A stretch of DNA of 64,000 nt from Saccharospirillaceae bacterium (GCA_022448365.1 JAKVCS010000001.1:372001-436000), one strand, 5' to 3'. Positions 38,781 through 48,630 are shown, numbered from the stretch's first letter. The notes: a model not told the origin generated them from the letters alone. Made by a program: numbers and translations.

Positions 38781-40421
38781 CTAAGGTGCCTGAATGCCCA
38801 GCTGCTGACAAAACTCCAGCAGCTTTTCGTCCACATCTTCCAACTCGGTTTCAATACCTTTAATATCTTCGGAAACCGCCGCTAAATCCACCGGTTCTTC
38901 TTCTTCAAAGGTGTCGACATAACGCGGGATATTCAGGTTAAAGTCGTTATCGGTCAGGGAGTTGCTGTCTTCCGCGACTTCGCCATTGTTATCCCGCTCC
39001 GGCTTAATCGACGCCACATAGGCGAATTTGTCGATAAATTCGCGTTTGCTATAGGCCGCCATAATGCGCTCAAGGTCTTCGTCGCGCAGGTAGTTCTGGT
39101 TGGTGGCTTTACCAAAATGGGCGCTGGCATCAATAAATAAAACGTCTTTAGACTGCTCTTTGCGCTCAGGGCTGTTGCGATTTTTCTTCAACACCAGAAT
39201 ACAGGTCGGAATTGAGGTACCAAAAAACACATTGGCCGGTAAACCAATGACCGCATCTAAAGCATTATGGGTTTCGATTAAGAACTTACGGATATGGCCT
39301 TCAGCCGCGCCTCTGAATAGCACACCATGGGGCAATACCACCGCCAAGGTGCCGTTATCCTCCAGTTGGTGATACATATGCTGCACAAAGGCAAAGTCGG
39401 CTTTACTGGCGGGGGCTAACTTGCCGTAATCCTGAAAGCGTTCGTCACTTAAATGCTCAGCGGCGGCTGACCATTTAGCAGAAAACGGTGGATTGGCCAC
39501 CACCGCATCAAAACACTGATCAATATGGTGTGGTGCTTCTAAGGTGTCGTCTTGCTGAATATCAAAGCGGCTATAATGCACGTCGTGCAGAATCATATTC
39601 ATGCGCGCCAGGTTATAGGTGCTGGGGTTCGACTCCTAACCAAAATACTGCAGGGTTTTGGTGAGCTGCTCACCATTCTTGTGAGTCGCCAGTTCCCTTG
39701 CGACCCGTAATAACAGGGAGCCAGAACCACACGTTGGATCGTATACGCTTTTGATGTCATCACGACCATGGGTAACGATTTGCGCTAACAGCTTCGATAC
39801 CATTTGTGGGGTGTAGAACTCACCGGCTTTTTTACCGGCACCACTGGCGAATTGACCAATCAGGTATTCGTAGGCATCACCCAATACGTCGATTTCGGTA
39901 TCACCTAACGCAAAGTCGATGGCATCTAAGTGGCTGAGCACTTTGGCAATCAGCTCATTTTTAGCTTTTTCGGTTTTACCCAGTTTGTTAGAGCTTAAAT
40001 CCAGGTCATCAAACAGGCCGTTAAAGTCGTCTTCAGCATCGGTGCCCATGGTGGATTGTTCGATATGGCGTAATACTTCACCGAGCTGCTCGATAATAAA
40101 TTCGTCCTGCTCACCTTTTTGCGCAATCACATGGAACAATTCAGAGGGCTTTAAGAAATAGCCCAGGTGGTCGATAGTTTCTTCTTTTACCGCTTCCAGT
40201 ATTTCCTGGCCTTCTGCACTGGTTTCATCAATATCGATGAATGTAATACCGTCTTCGGCCAATAGTTTGTCGGCGTAGAGATGGATTTTCTCGGACAGAA
40301 ACTTGTAAAAGATAAAGCCTAAGATGTAATCGCGGAAATCATCGGCACTCATATTGCCGCGCAGGGTATTGGCGATGTTCCAGAGTTGTTTTTCTAAATT
40401 CTTTTTGTGTTGTTCGACCAT
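38781..40421 (-). pseudogene. hsdM: type I methyltransferase subunit M, broken by an in-frame amber codon
   Basis: The full frame would encode about 545 residues. Codon 262 is TAG (39636-39638, minus strand), in place of the Gln in the usual YFGQE; the frame then continues without any shift (ESNPSTYNLARMNM). The N-terminal part holds SAM motif I DPTCGSGSLL at 228-237; the catalytic NPPF motif is at about 310-313, after the stop. The two halves are thus separated and no active enzyme is expected without suppression. ATG 40421 has AGGAAA upstream. A sequencing error is the alternative. Confidence 0.9.
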
Positions 40422-40477
40422 GGGGTTTCCTATCCTGCAGAACCATCAAATAGCAGGCTGTTGATGCTTGAAGAGGA

Positions 40478-41410
40478 TTAGTCTTCGTTAAAATAATCAC
40501 TGTCGATGGACTTAACTTCCACCACCCGTTTGATCGCTACACCCAGGTTATGGTCAATCATTAGATTGGTTAACGTTTCACCGTCAATCAGCACAATGCG
40601 CTTCTCAATTAAGGAGACGAATTCTACCGCATCGGCGCTGAACTTGCTGGTTGTAATAAACACGCCTTTCTTAGCACGCTGCATATCCAGCGCACCGGCA
40701 AATGCCTGTACTTCCGGGCGACCAACGGTTTTATCTGCATAACGTTTGGCTTGCAGGTAAATGATGTCTAAGCCGAGTGGATCTTCATTGATGATGCCGT
40801 CGATACCACCATCACTGGTGTATTGGGTCGCCTGCCCTGCTTCTTTACTAAAACCGCCGTAACCCATGGCTAACATCAGGTCGACGACCAGCTGCTCAAA
40901 AAAACGGGGGGACGCTTGTTTAGTTTGCTCTAATAAGTCAGATGCTAAGGTACGCCTCAGCTCATCGGCGGCTTTATCAAACAACTCTTCCGGCGTGGAG
41001 TCGTCATCTTTCAGGCTTTCGATTAGATTCGAGCCTCCATCATTCTGCTGGCCATCATCTTTGCCTTTCGCTGGACGAATAAACTCAACAAATTCGGGAT
41101 ATTGCTTCAGGAAAGCATTGTTTATTTGAGAGCAATCACGAAGAGCTGTTTGTCCTCTACAAGTAATCTGAACATAACCAGGCTCTGGAATACTTAGTAA
41201 CTTCGCTTTATACAGGTAGGTACGAGCCCATCCCAAACGATTCGCAACCACTGTACCTTTACCGCTAGCAATGGTTTTTCCTTGATCACTCTCAGATATG
41301 TCCAACAACTCGCAAATCATCACTTTTATGTCACTCAAGCGACGACTTTACCCATCCTCTAACAAGCTAATTAGTGGGTGCATAAATGATTGGTAGCTGG
41401 GGATCGGCAT
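40478..41410 (-). pseudogene. mrr: Mrr-type restriction endonuclease, broken by an early ochre codon
   Basis: The true start is ATG 41410 with AAGGAAG upstream. The first 20 residues (MPIPSYQSFMHPLISLLEDG) match the Mrr N-terminal winged helix; codon 21 is TAA (41348-41350), and the same frame continues SRRLSDIKVMICELL to the end. The nuclease domain (about 160-300) has FFEQLVVDLMLAMGYGG, SDGGIDGII and QAK (PD-QxK form of the fold). Reinitiation at TTG 41338 is possible and would lose only 24 residues. Mrr enzymes cut methylated DNA. Confidence 0.87.
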
Positions 41411-41439
41411 CACGCTTCCTTACGAGTTTGAGGAAGTTG

Positions 41440-41445
41440 ATTATA
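41440..41445 (-). promoter_or_regulatory. predicted -10 box for mrr
   Basis: A perfect TATAAT on the minus strand, 29 bases before the mrr ATG. The -35 region (TGTTAA, 16 bases away) is weak. Confidence 0.4.
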
Positions 41446-41689
41446 CGAATTAATAACTAATTTAACAGTTTAAAGAGGCCCGATTTTGAAGATTCCCCCG
41501 GTGGCGTTGCGCTTACTCACTCCGCGATGTGATTCGGAGCAGGTTGGGCTGCGCCGAACAATTCTGTCATATCCGGCTTTTATGCTTCGCCACAAGACTT
41601 CCAGCGCTGTTTGTTAGAAAATAGTGCCCATCAGATTACTCTCAGGCCGGTACCGACACCGCCCTGTTTCACAATTCCAAGGAATGAAG

Positions 41690-43276
41690 ATGTTTAACGA
41701 TTCTGTTCTTACCCTGTTTGCCGCCAGCGAAATCAATGGCGAAGCATTAAAACCGGTAAAGTTTGGTACCTCTGGCCATCGCGGTACGTCCCTGAAAGGC
41801 AGCTTTAACGAACAACATATTGTTGCCATTGCCCAGGCGGTGGTTGATTACCGTCAAGAAAACTGCATTAACGGGCCGCTGTTTGTCGGCCGCGATACCC
41901 ACGCCCTATCTAAACCCGCCTGGGAAATTGTGGTGCAGGTTCTGGCCGCGAACGGCGTTGATGTACGTATCGCTCAGGATAATGAAGTCACAGCAACTCC
42001 ACTGGTCAGCCACGCCATTTTGACGGCAAATACCGCCTCCGAGCAGCTGGCCGACGGTATTATCATTACCCCATCTCACAATCCGCCGGAAGACGGTGGC
42101 ATTAAATACAACACCCCGGATGGTGGCCCGGCCGACGGCTCAGTAACCGGCTGGATCGAAAACCGCGCGAACCAGTATCTGCAACAGTTACAGCAAAATA
42201 ATGAGGCCGATATTCAGCGCGTTTCACTGGATGAAGCCCTGGCCAAAGCCAGTACTTACGATTTCGTTGGCATTTATGTTGATGACCTGAAACGTGTGGT
42301 GGATCTGGATGCCATCGCCAACAGCTCCCTGAAACTGGGTGCCGATCCGATGGGTGGCACGGCCTTACCGGTATGGAACAAGCTGGCAGAAAATGCGGCG
42401 TTTAACCTGAAAGTGGTGAACGATCAGATAGATGAATCCTTTGCTTTTATGCCGCCAGACCACGATGGTCGCATTCGCATGGATTGCTCCAGCACTGCCG
42501 CCATGGCCAAGCTGCTGGATATTCGCGATCAGTTTGATCTGGCCTTTGGTAACGATCCGGATGCCGATCGCCACGGCATTGTTGATGCCGCAGGTCTGAT
42601 GAATCCCAACCACTATTTGTGCGTGTGTGTCGATTATTTGATGAAACATCGCCCGCAGTGGTCGCGCGATTTAAAAATCGGTAAAACCCTGGTGACATCA
42701 TCAATGATGGACCGCGTGGTATCCGCTAACGAGCGTGTGCTGTACGAAGTACCGGTTGGCTTTAAATGGTTCGTTCAGGGCTTGTTCCATGGCGATCTGG
42801 CGTTTGGTGGTGAAGAAAGCGCCGGTGCCAGCTTATTAACCTTCGACGGCAATGCCTGGAGCACGGATAAAGACGGTGTGGTGCTGTGTTTATTAGCGGC
42901 AGAAATTACCGCCGTAACCGGTTTAACGCCATCGCAATATTATGCTGAGCTGGTAAAGCAACACGGCAACCCGCATTACAAGCGTGTCGATGCTGCAGCA
43001 ACACCGGAGCAAAAAGCGGCTTTTAGTCAGTTAACCGCCGACAGCGTAACTGAAAGCGAACTGGCGGGTTACGCTATTACCTCGGTTCATACCAATGCTC
43101 CGGGTAACAACGCCGCCATTGGTGGCTTAAAAGTATGTACCGAGCAAGGCTGGTTCGCCGCCCGTCCAAGTGGTACCGAAGATATTTATAAAATCTACGC
43201 GGAAAGCTTCCAGGGTGAGGCGCATCTGCAATCGCTCATTGAAGAGGCGCAAAAGCTGCTGAGCCAGATTCTGTAG
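41690..43276 (+). CDS. pgm: phosphoglucomutase (alpha-D-glucose phosphate-specific)
   Basis: A 528-residue enzyme that interconverts glucose-1-phosphate and glucose-6-phosphate. It has KFGTSGHRG near residue 24, the phosphoserine loop ITPSHNPPEDGG with Ser129, the metal site DPDADRHG near 290 and the sugar loop GGEESAGAS near 370, and ends RPSGTEDIYKIYAE. The best start is ATG 41690, with AAGGA six bases upstream; the frame opens at 41624. It stands alone after the decayed restriction island and is followed by a hairpin. It could supply sugar nucleotides for the envelope. Confidence 0.93.
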   Translation: MFNDSVLTLFAASEINGEALKPVKFGTSGHRGTSLKGSFNEQHIVAIAQAVVDYRQENCINGPLFVGRDTHALSKPAWEIVVQVLAANGVDVRIAQDNEVTATPLVSHAILTANTASEQLADGIIITPSHNPPEDGGIKYNTPDGGPADGSVTGWIENRANQYLQQLQQNNEADIQRVSLDEALAKASTYDFVGIYVDDLKRVVDLDAIANSSLKLGADPMGGTALPVWNKLAENAAFNLKVVNDQIDESFAFMPPDHDGRIRMDCSSTAAMAKLLDIRDQFDLAFGNDPDADRHGIVDAAGLMNPNHYLCVCVDYLMKHRPQWSRDLKIGKTLVTSSMMDRVVSANERVLYEVPVGFKWFVQGLFHGDLAFGGEESAGASLLTFDGNAWSTDKDGVVLCLLAAEITAVTGLTPSQYYAELVKQHGNPHYKRVDAAATPEQKAAFSQLTADSVTESELAGYAITSVHTNAPGNNAAIGGLKVCTEQGWFAARPSGTEDIYKIYAESFQGEAHLQSLIEEAQKLLSQIL

Positions 43277-43306
43277 CTTCCTTCTGGCGACTGGCAATCG
43301 GCCACA

Positions 43307-43340
43307 GCGGCAACGAGCAGTGCTTGTTCTTGCCGCTTTT
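43307..43340 (+). terminator. pgm: terminator after pgm
   Basis: Stem GCGGCAA (43307-43313) with TTGCCGC (43330-43336) followed by TTTT, 30 bases after the pgm stop. It overlaps by two bases the end of the small Cys-protein gene on the other strand. Confidence 0.65.
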
Positions 43341-43512
43341 AGGCTGGCGGGTTAGCCGTTGCCGCTACCTGAGTATGAATTGCTGTGGTGATACGCTGCT
43401 GAAACTCATTCTGACAGCTTAGACAGGGCAGGTTCGACGGATATTTGCCACATAGACGATTACTACAAGTCATTTTCTTGGCTAAATAACTGACAAATTG
43501 ATCGTCAAACAT
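43339..43512 (-). CDS. small Cys4 protein, 57 residues
   Basis: Translated by hand from ATG 43512, with GAGGA eight bases upstream, to TAA 43339-43341. It starts MFDDQFVSYLAKKMT and has four cysteines in the pattern C-x5-C-x8-C-x2-C (CSNRLCGKYPSNLPCLSC), suggesting a zinc-binding knuckle. It lies between pgm and the diguanylate cyclase on the opposite strand. No family is recognised. The good ribosome site and the Cys pattern argue against chance. Confidence 0.55.
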   Translation of the reverse strand: MFDDQFVSYLAKKMTCSNRLCGKYPSNLPCLSCQNEFQQRITTAIHTQVAATANPPA

Positions 43513-43643
43513 CCAGCTTTTCCTCTGAATTTTCGATAAAACCCTTTAAATTACTGTTTTTTAACGATATTTTTTCAGTTAAAACTCTGGCATAGAAATC
43601 GCTTAACAGCTGATATGAATTTTTTGCCAGAACGAGGTGGCTC

Positions 43644-44588
43644 ATGGTGAGTCCATTACACAGCAATGGTCGTGCACAATTACGAGAAGAGAAATCAGTG
43701 ACCACCATTGGTGAACTAGCACTAAAGCCCGACCTGCGCCCGGAAGTGTTGCTGAAATTGTCCGGCAAATTGCAAACCACGCTGGAGTTGTCACAACTGC
43801 TGGAAATATTCTTCGAAGAAATCCAGCAAGCCGTACTAGTTGACGGCGTAACCTTCAGCCACACGGCTAATAACTTGCTGTTGAGCGAAGGGAAGACGTC
43901 ACCGCATTCAATCAGCTACCGGTTGCAAACACAGCAGGATTACATGGGCGATCTGACGTTCCATCGCGCTACTCGTTTTCGCGAGCATGAGTTGGCTAAC
44001 TTGGAAGGATTGCTGTCAACACTGGTATATCCGATGCGCAACGCGCTACGTTATTTCGAAGCTTTGGCGGCAGCGTTCCGCGACCCACTGACGGGCGCTG
44101 GTAACCGCGTTGCGTTGGATAAAACACTGGGCCGTGAAGTAGAACTGGCAAAACGCCACGGCCAGCAACTGTCGGTACTGATGATTGATCTTGACCACTT
44201 TAAACAAGTGAACGACGAGTTTGGTCACAGTATGGGTGATAAGGTGTTAAAAGACGCAGTCAGTTGTATTACCGCCTGTATCCGACAAACCGATATGTGT
44301 TTCCGCTATGGCGGCGAAGAATTCCTGGTCATGCTTTCCAGTGCAGACCAAGCGGGTGCATTGCGCATTGCTGAGCGCATTCGTATGGGCATTGGTGCCT
44401 TAGAGTTTAAAAACAGCCGCGGAAAATTGCAGGTTACCTCAAGCGTGGGCAGTGCAACATTACGCGGTACCGACTCTATGGACAGTCTGGTGCAACGCGC
44501 CGACAACGCATTATACGAAGCGAAGAACGGCGGACGTAATCGGGTAATCAGCGATGCCGACACCGCCTTCACTGCACTGGAGCATTAG
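43644..44588 (+). CDS. diguanylate cyclase (GGDEF family)
   Basis: A 314-residue soluble protein. Residues about 30-135 look like a GAF-type sensor. Residues about 145-305 are a GGDEF domain with the active GGEEF at 223-227, IDLDHFKQVND at 181-191 and an inhibitory I-site RQTD at 214-217. It should make c-di-GMP with product inhibition. The ATG has GAGGTG upstream. The gene is single and ends at a strong terminator. Confidence 0.92.
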   Translation: MVSPLHSNGRAQLREEKSVTTIGELALKPDLRPEVLLKLSGKLQTTLELSQLLEIFFEEIQQAVLVDGVTFSHTANNLLLSEGKTSPHSISYRLQTQQDYMGDLTFHRATRFREHELANLEGLLSTLVYPMRNALRYFEALAAAFRDPLTGAGNRVALDKTLGREVELAKRHGQQLSVLMIDLDHFKQVNDEFGHSMGDKVLKDAVSCITACIRQTDMCFRYGGEEFLVMLSSADQAGALRIAERIRMGIGALEFKNSRGKLQVTSSVGSATLRGTDSMDSLVQRADNALYEAKNGGRNRVISDADTAFTALEH

Positions 44589-44615
44589 TCGGGATTTATC
44601 GTTACCGATTTGCTT

Positions 44616-44650
44616 GCCGATTCTGAATGCACCCAGGAATCGGCTTTTTT
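44616..44650 (+). terminator. terminator after the diguanylate cyclase
   Basis: An 8-bp stem, GCCGATTC (44616-44623) with GAATCGGC (44637-44644), followed by T6. Confidence 0.9.
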
Positions 44651-44683
44651 ATTGTGTGATTACGTAAAAACTGTCAGCAAATA

Positions 44684-44735
44684 AAAACCGCATGCTGCCT
44701 GCTCGTATTCTGAGCGCAGAATGTGGTTTTTATTT
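44684..44735 (-). terminator. terminator after the acyl-CoA dehydrogenase
   Basis: AAAAACC at about 44684 pairs with GGTTTTT near 44730, with partial inner pairing (CAT/ATG). On the minus strand it ends in a T tract about 25 bases after the stop. Confidence 0.55.
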
Positions 44736-44756
44736 TTCCGGATTAATTATTAGCCA

Positions 44757-46565
44757 TTAATCCAGGAACGAAAAATGTTCGTCTTCCATCTGCATCAGCG
44801 ACTTAGGATCACGAACCATCATTTTGGCATGACCTTTTGCACGCGGCAAAATACGCTTGAAGTAGAATTCAGCCGTCTGAATTTTTGCTTTGTAAAAGTT
44901 AATATCACCTTCCCCTGCTTCAATTTTTGCGTAAGCAGTTTCAGCCATCAGAGCCCAATAATAAGACATGGCGATATAACCGGCATACATCAGATAATCA
45001 AAGGAAGCCGAACCCACCATATCGCGATCTTTAGACGCTTTAAAAGCGATGCGGTAGTTGTTCAGCTTCCAAGCCAGCATGTTGCGCTTCAATGACTTCA
45101 CCATCTTCTTCATTTCCGGGCGCTTATTCTTTTTGGTGAACTCACTAACCAGGTCTGCGAAAGTATTAAAAGACTTGAACTTACCCAACAGCATCTTACG
45201 CCCTAACAGGTCGAGCGCCTGAACACCGGTAGTACCTTCATAAAGCTTGGAAATCTGAGCATCACGAACAATCTGCTCCATACCCCATTCTTTAATAAAA
45301 CCGTGACCGCCGTAAACCTGAACACCGTGGTTAGCCGCTTCATAACCCAGTTCGGTCAGGAAGGCTTTCAGAATCGGCGTCATAAAGCCCAGCTCATCAT
45401 CGTACTGGTCATACAGTTTCTGGTCACCACGGGTGTGGGCCGCAGTCATCAGATCCGCCAGGCGAGCGGCGTGATACACCATCGCACGACCACCCTCAGC
45501 GATGGCCTTCTGGGTCAGTAACATACGACGTACATCGGGATGAACCATCAACGTATCAGCGACTTTATCCGGATCTTTGGTGCCACTCAGCGACCGCATC
45601 GAACGACGGTCTTTGGCGTATGGCAGTGCTCCCTGGAATGACAACTCCGCAGATGCGACGCCCTGGAGAGATGTACCGATACGTGCAGTGTTCATAAAGG
45701 TAAACATGCACATCAGGCCTTTGTTTTCCGGGCCAATCAAGAAGCCTTTCGCGCCGTCAAAGTTCATTACACAAGTAGAAGATGCATGGATACCCATCTT
45801 TTCTTCAATCGAGCCACAACTAACGGGATTACGGTCACCCAGCGAGCCATCTTCATTAACGTTAAATTTGGGCACAATAAACAGAGAAATTCCGCGTGTG
45901 CCTTCGGGTGCATTGGGCAGCCGTGCCAATACGATATGAACAATATTCTCGGTCATATCGTGCTCACCCGAGGAGATAAAAATCTTCTGACCGGTAATAG
46001 AGTAAGAACCGTCCGCGTTTGGCTCGGCCTTGGTTTTTACCTGTCCCAGATCTGTACCACACTGGGCTTCGGTCAGACACATGGTACCCGTCCAGCGTCC
46101 CTCAGACAGAGGAATAAAGAACTCTTGCTTTTGCGCTTCTGTACCGTGCATCCAAATGGTATTCATGGCACCCAGAGACAAGCCGGGGTACATGCCCCAA
46201 CTCCAGTTTGCGGTGCCGATCATTTCAGACTTGGCCAGTGCCAAGGACATAGGCAAGCCCTGACCACCGTATTCAATCGGCGTCGCCATCGACTGCCAGC
46301 CATTTTCTACGTACATCTGGTAAGCTTCTTTAAAACCTTTAGGGGTTTTAACGTCACCACCCTCGAAGACACAACCCTCATCGCCACTCTGATACAGCGG
46401 TGCAATCACCTCTTCAGAGAAAGAAGCGGCTGCCTCTAAAATCATATCGACCATTTCATCGGTCGCTTCCTCACCACCCGGAATGGTTTTGTAATGATCC
46501 TGGAACTTATAAACGTCGTTCATCAGGAATTTAATGTCTTTAACCGGAGCCTTGTACTGAACCAT
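44757..46565 (-). CDS. long acyl-CoA dehydrogenase (FadE1/FadE2-like of pseudomonads)
   Basis: A 602-residue flavoprotein for the first oxidation of fatty-acyl-CoA. The core has TPIEYGGQGLPM near residue 95, the FAD/substrate segment MCLTEAQCGTDLGQVKTKA near 163, ITGQKIFISSGEHD near 191 and the catalytic-base region VQVYGGHGFIKEWGMEQI near 430. An extra C-terminal helical domain of about 120 residues, typical of the roughly 600-residue bacterial group, follows. The gene is single but adjoins fadD. Confidence 0.9.
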   Translation of the reverse strand: MVQYKAPVKDIKFLMNDVYKFQDHYKTIPGGEEATDEMVDMILEAAASFSEEVIAPLYQSGDEGCVFEGGDVKTPKGFKEAYQMYVENGWQSMATPIEYGGQGLPMSLALAKSEMIGTANWSWGMYPGLSLGAMNTIWMHGTEAQKQEFFIPLSEGRWTGTMCLTEAQCGTDLGQVKTKAEPNADGSYSITGQKIFISSGEHDMTENIVHIVLARLPNAPEGTRGISLFIVPKFNVNEDGSLGDRNPVSCGSIEEKMGIHASSTCVMNFDGAKGFLIGPENKGLMCMFTFMNTARIGTSLQGVASAELSFQGALPYAKDRRSMRSLSGTKDPDKVADTLMVHPDVRRMLLTQKAIAEGGRAMVYHAARLADLMTAAHTRGDQKLYDQYDDELGFMTPILKAFLTELGYEAANHGVQVYGGHGFIKEWGMEQIVRDAQISKLYEGTTGVQALDLLGRKMLLGKFKSFNTFADLVSEFTKKNKRPEMKKMVKSLKRNMLAWKLNNYRIAFKASKDRDMVGSASFDYLMYAGYIAMSYYWALMAETAYAKIEAGEGDINFYKAKIQTAEFYFKRILPRAKGHAKMMVRDPKSLMQMEDEHFSFLD

Positions 46566-46737
46566 GGTGCTTCCTAATCAAAAAAAACTGAATGTTATTG
46601 TTAGTTGGAACTTCATCATTCTTACAATTGGTTACAAAAGCGCCATTGGCTTAACGGCCGGATAACGGTGTCAGTTCGGTCTTTCAGGGCGGAAATTGAT
46701 AGGAAGCGGATATTCAGGAAGAAATTTTCCTGAGCAT

Positions 46738-46774
46738 AAAAAAACGCGCCCTGCTTTCGCAGGACGCGTTTTTA
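46738..46774. terminator. bidirectional terminator after fadD
   Basis: A long stem with one mismatch (AAAACGCG and CCTGC paired with GCAGG and CGCGTTTT, TTTC loop) with A and T tracts on both sides. Confidence 0.85.
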
Positions 46775-46817
46775 TTCGATCACGCTGAAAGCGTCATCGA
46801 GGAAGTCAGAGCAAGAC

Positions 46818-46876
46818 AAAAATCAATTCAGAAGCACAGTTTATTCGTTATAAAGGAGCATTATGAATTGATTTTT
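46818..46876. repeat. 13-bp inverted repeat after fadD
   Basis: AAAAATCAATTCA at 46818-46830 is exactly complementary to TGAATTGATTTTT at 46864-46876 with a 33-base spacer. On either strand the arm ends in a T run, so it may be a second terminator or a binding site. Confidence 0.5.
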
Positions 46877-46905
46877 AACACCGCTCAGGCGACGCAGATA
46901 GCTCG

Positions 46906-48630
46906 TTAGGCTGGTTCTGCTGCGCGCTTGGCTTCCTCTTCGTCTTTCAGCTCTCGACGCAGAATCTTACCAACCGGCGTCATTGGCAATTCGTCACGGA
47001 ACTCAACGTAACGAGGTACTTTATACGCTGTCAGGTTTTCACGACAGAAATTCCGGATCTCATCGACCGTCACATTTTCATCAGAAACCACCACAAACAG
47101 CTTCACAGCTTCGCCGGTTTTCGCATCTGGAATACCGATCGCTGCACAGTTCTCTACCGCTGGGTGACCTGCTGCAACATCTTCAATCTCGTTAGGATAA
47201 ACGTTGAAACCTGAAACAAGAATCATATCTTTAATGCGGTCAACAATCTTCACGAAGCCATCATCATCAATAACGGCAACGTCACCGGTGCGCAACCATT
47301 GGCCGTCGGCAGTGAATGAATCAGCGGTTGCTTCCGGGCGATTCCAGTAGCCTTTCATTACCTGAGGACCATTAACGCACAATTCACCGCGCTCGCCTGG
47401 TGCCACTTCGTTGCCGTTATCGTCGATGCACTTCAGGGCAGTACCAGGAACGGCCTGACCCACGGTACCCATACGCTCCAGACCCGCTGCCGGGTTCATA
47501 GTAACGGCAGGAGAACACTCGGTTAAACCGTAGGCTTCCGATACACCAACGCCCGTCACCTCTTTCCAGCGCTTGGCTGTGTCATCCATTAATGCGGTAC
47601 CACCGGACAGGGTAATACGCAGCTTCGAGAAATCCATTTCACGGAATTCTTTGTGATCCAGCAAGGATACGAACAACGTATTCAAACCGATAATGCCGGT
47701 CAGTTGATGCGGTTTCATCATACGAACGAACATATCGGTATCGCGTGGGTTCGCAATCAGAATACTGTGGTCGCCCGCCTCAAACAGAGCCATCAAATGA
47801 ACGGTGAATGAGTAGATGTGGTAAAGCGGTAGAGGCGCAACGATCTTGGCACCGGTTTCCGGCTTCAGTGGCTGCCCCTGATCATCAGTCTGTTGCAGCA
47901 TGGCGTGAGACTGCATCATGTTAGCAACCAGGTTGCGGTTGGTCAGTTCAGCACCTTTGGCAACACCGGTGGTGCCGCCAGTGTATTGCAGGATGATCGT
48001 ATCGTTCGGATTCTTGATGTAATTCGGTTCGAAACCGTTGTGCTTAGCACCTTGTGCCAGCGCCTTACGAAATGGAACAGCTTCTGGCAGGCTGTATGCT
48101 GGCACCATTTTCTTGATGTACTTAGCCGCACTGTTAATCACTGTACGTTTCAGGAAAGGCAGCATGTCAGCCAGAGACGTCACAATGATGTGCTTCAGGC
48201 CGGTTTCTTCTTTGATGTTCTGTACCGATGCGGCGAATACGTCCATACACACCAGCGCTTTAGCGCCGGAATCGTTGAACTGGTGAAGCATCTCACGCTC
48301 GGTGTAAAGCGGGTTAGTATTTACCACAACCATGCCAGCGCGCAGTGCACCGTACATAGCAATCGGGAATTGCAGAATATTTGGCATCTGAATCGCGATA
48401 CGATCGCCCTGTTTCAGGCTGGTATGATTCTGCAGATAGGCAGCAAATGCAGCGGAATACTCATCGATCTGACGATACGTCAGTGTGTAACCAATGCTGG
48501 TGAAAGCCGGACGATCGGCATACCGTTTAAATGAGTTTTCAACAACCTCAACAACGGCGTCGTATTCGTTCAAGTTAATGCTGTCGGGCACGCCAGGTGC
48601 GCGCTTACCATCCCAGAAAGATGCTTCCAC
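46906..48630 (-). CDS. fadD: long-chain fatty acid-CoA ligase
   Basis: A 574-residue acyl-CoA synthetase. It has the AMP-binding P-loop YTGGTTGVAKGA near residue 214, YGLTECSP near 370, the WLRTGDV segment near 435 and DRIKDMILVSGFNVYP near 453, ending PMTPVGKILRREL. The likely start is GTG 48630 (MEASFWDGKRA), with GGGGAG upstream; a longer frame to 48687 has an N-terminus unlike the family. It activates fatty acids for the acyl-CoA dehydrogenase next to it. An AraC-type regulator is divergent. Confidence 0.92.
   Translation of the reverse strand: MEASFWDGKRAPGVPDSINLNEYDAVVEVVENSFKRYADRPAFTSIGYTLTYRQIDEYSAAFAAYLQNHTSLKQGDRIAIQMPNILQFPIAMYGALRAGMVVVNTNPLYTEREMLHQFNDSGAKALVCMDVFAASVQNIKEETGLKHIIVTSLADMLPFLKRTVINSAAKYIKKMVPAYSLPEAVPFRKALAQGAKHNGFEPNYIKNPNDTIILQYTGGTTGVAKGAELTNRNLVANMMQSHAMLQQTDDQGQPLKPETGAKIVAPLPLYHIYSFTVHLMALFEAGDHSILIANPRDTDMFVRMMKPHQLTGIIGLNTLFVSLLDHKEFREMDFSKLRITLSGGTALMDDTAKRWKEVTGVGVSEAYGLTECSPAVTMNPAAGLERMGTVGQAVPGTALKCIDDNGNEVAPGERGELCVNGPQVMKGYWNRPEATADSFTADGQWLRTGDVAVIDDDGFVKIVDRIKDMILVSGFNVYPNEIEDVAAGHPAVENCAAIGIPDAKTGEAVKLFVVVSDENVTVDEIRNFCRENLTAYKVPRYVEFRDELPMTPVGKILRRELKDEEEAKRAAEPA

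Larger units (their letters stand above)
46566..46905. other. gene-free stretch between acyl-CoA dehydrogenase and fadD
   Basis: A 340-base gap. It holds a terminator (46738-46774) and a 13-bp inverted repeat (46818-46830 with 46864-46876) after fadD, and presumably the promoter of the dehydrogenase gene. No coding frame was seen. Confidence 0.4.

Noticed and set aside
34580-41410. A working defence island
   Set aside because: Two nonsense codons break hsdM and mrr, so it is described as decayed unless resequencing shows otherwise.
41411-41689. A search for a tRNA or attachment site at the right edge of the restriction island
   Set aside because: No cloverleaf or direct repeat matching the left edge (34266-34579) was found by eye.
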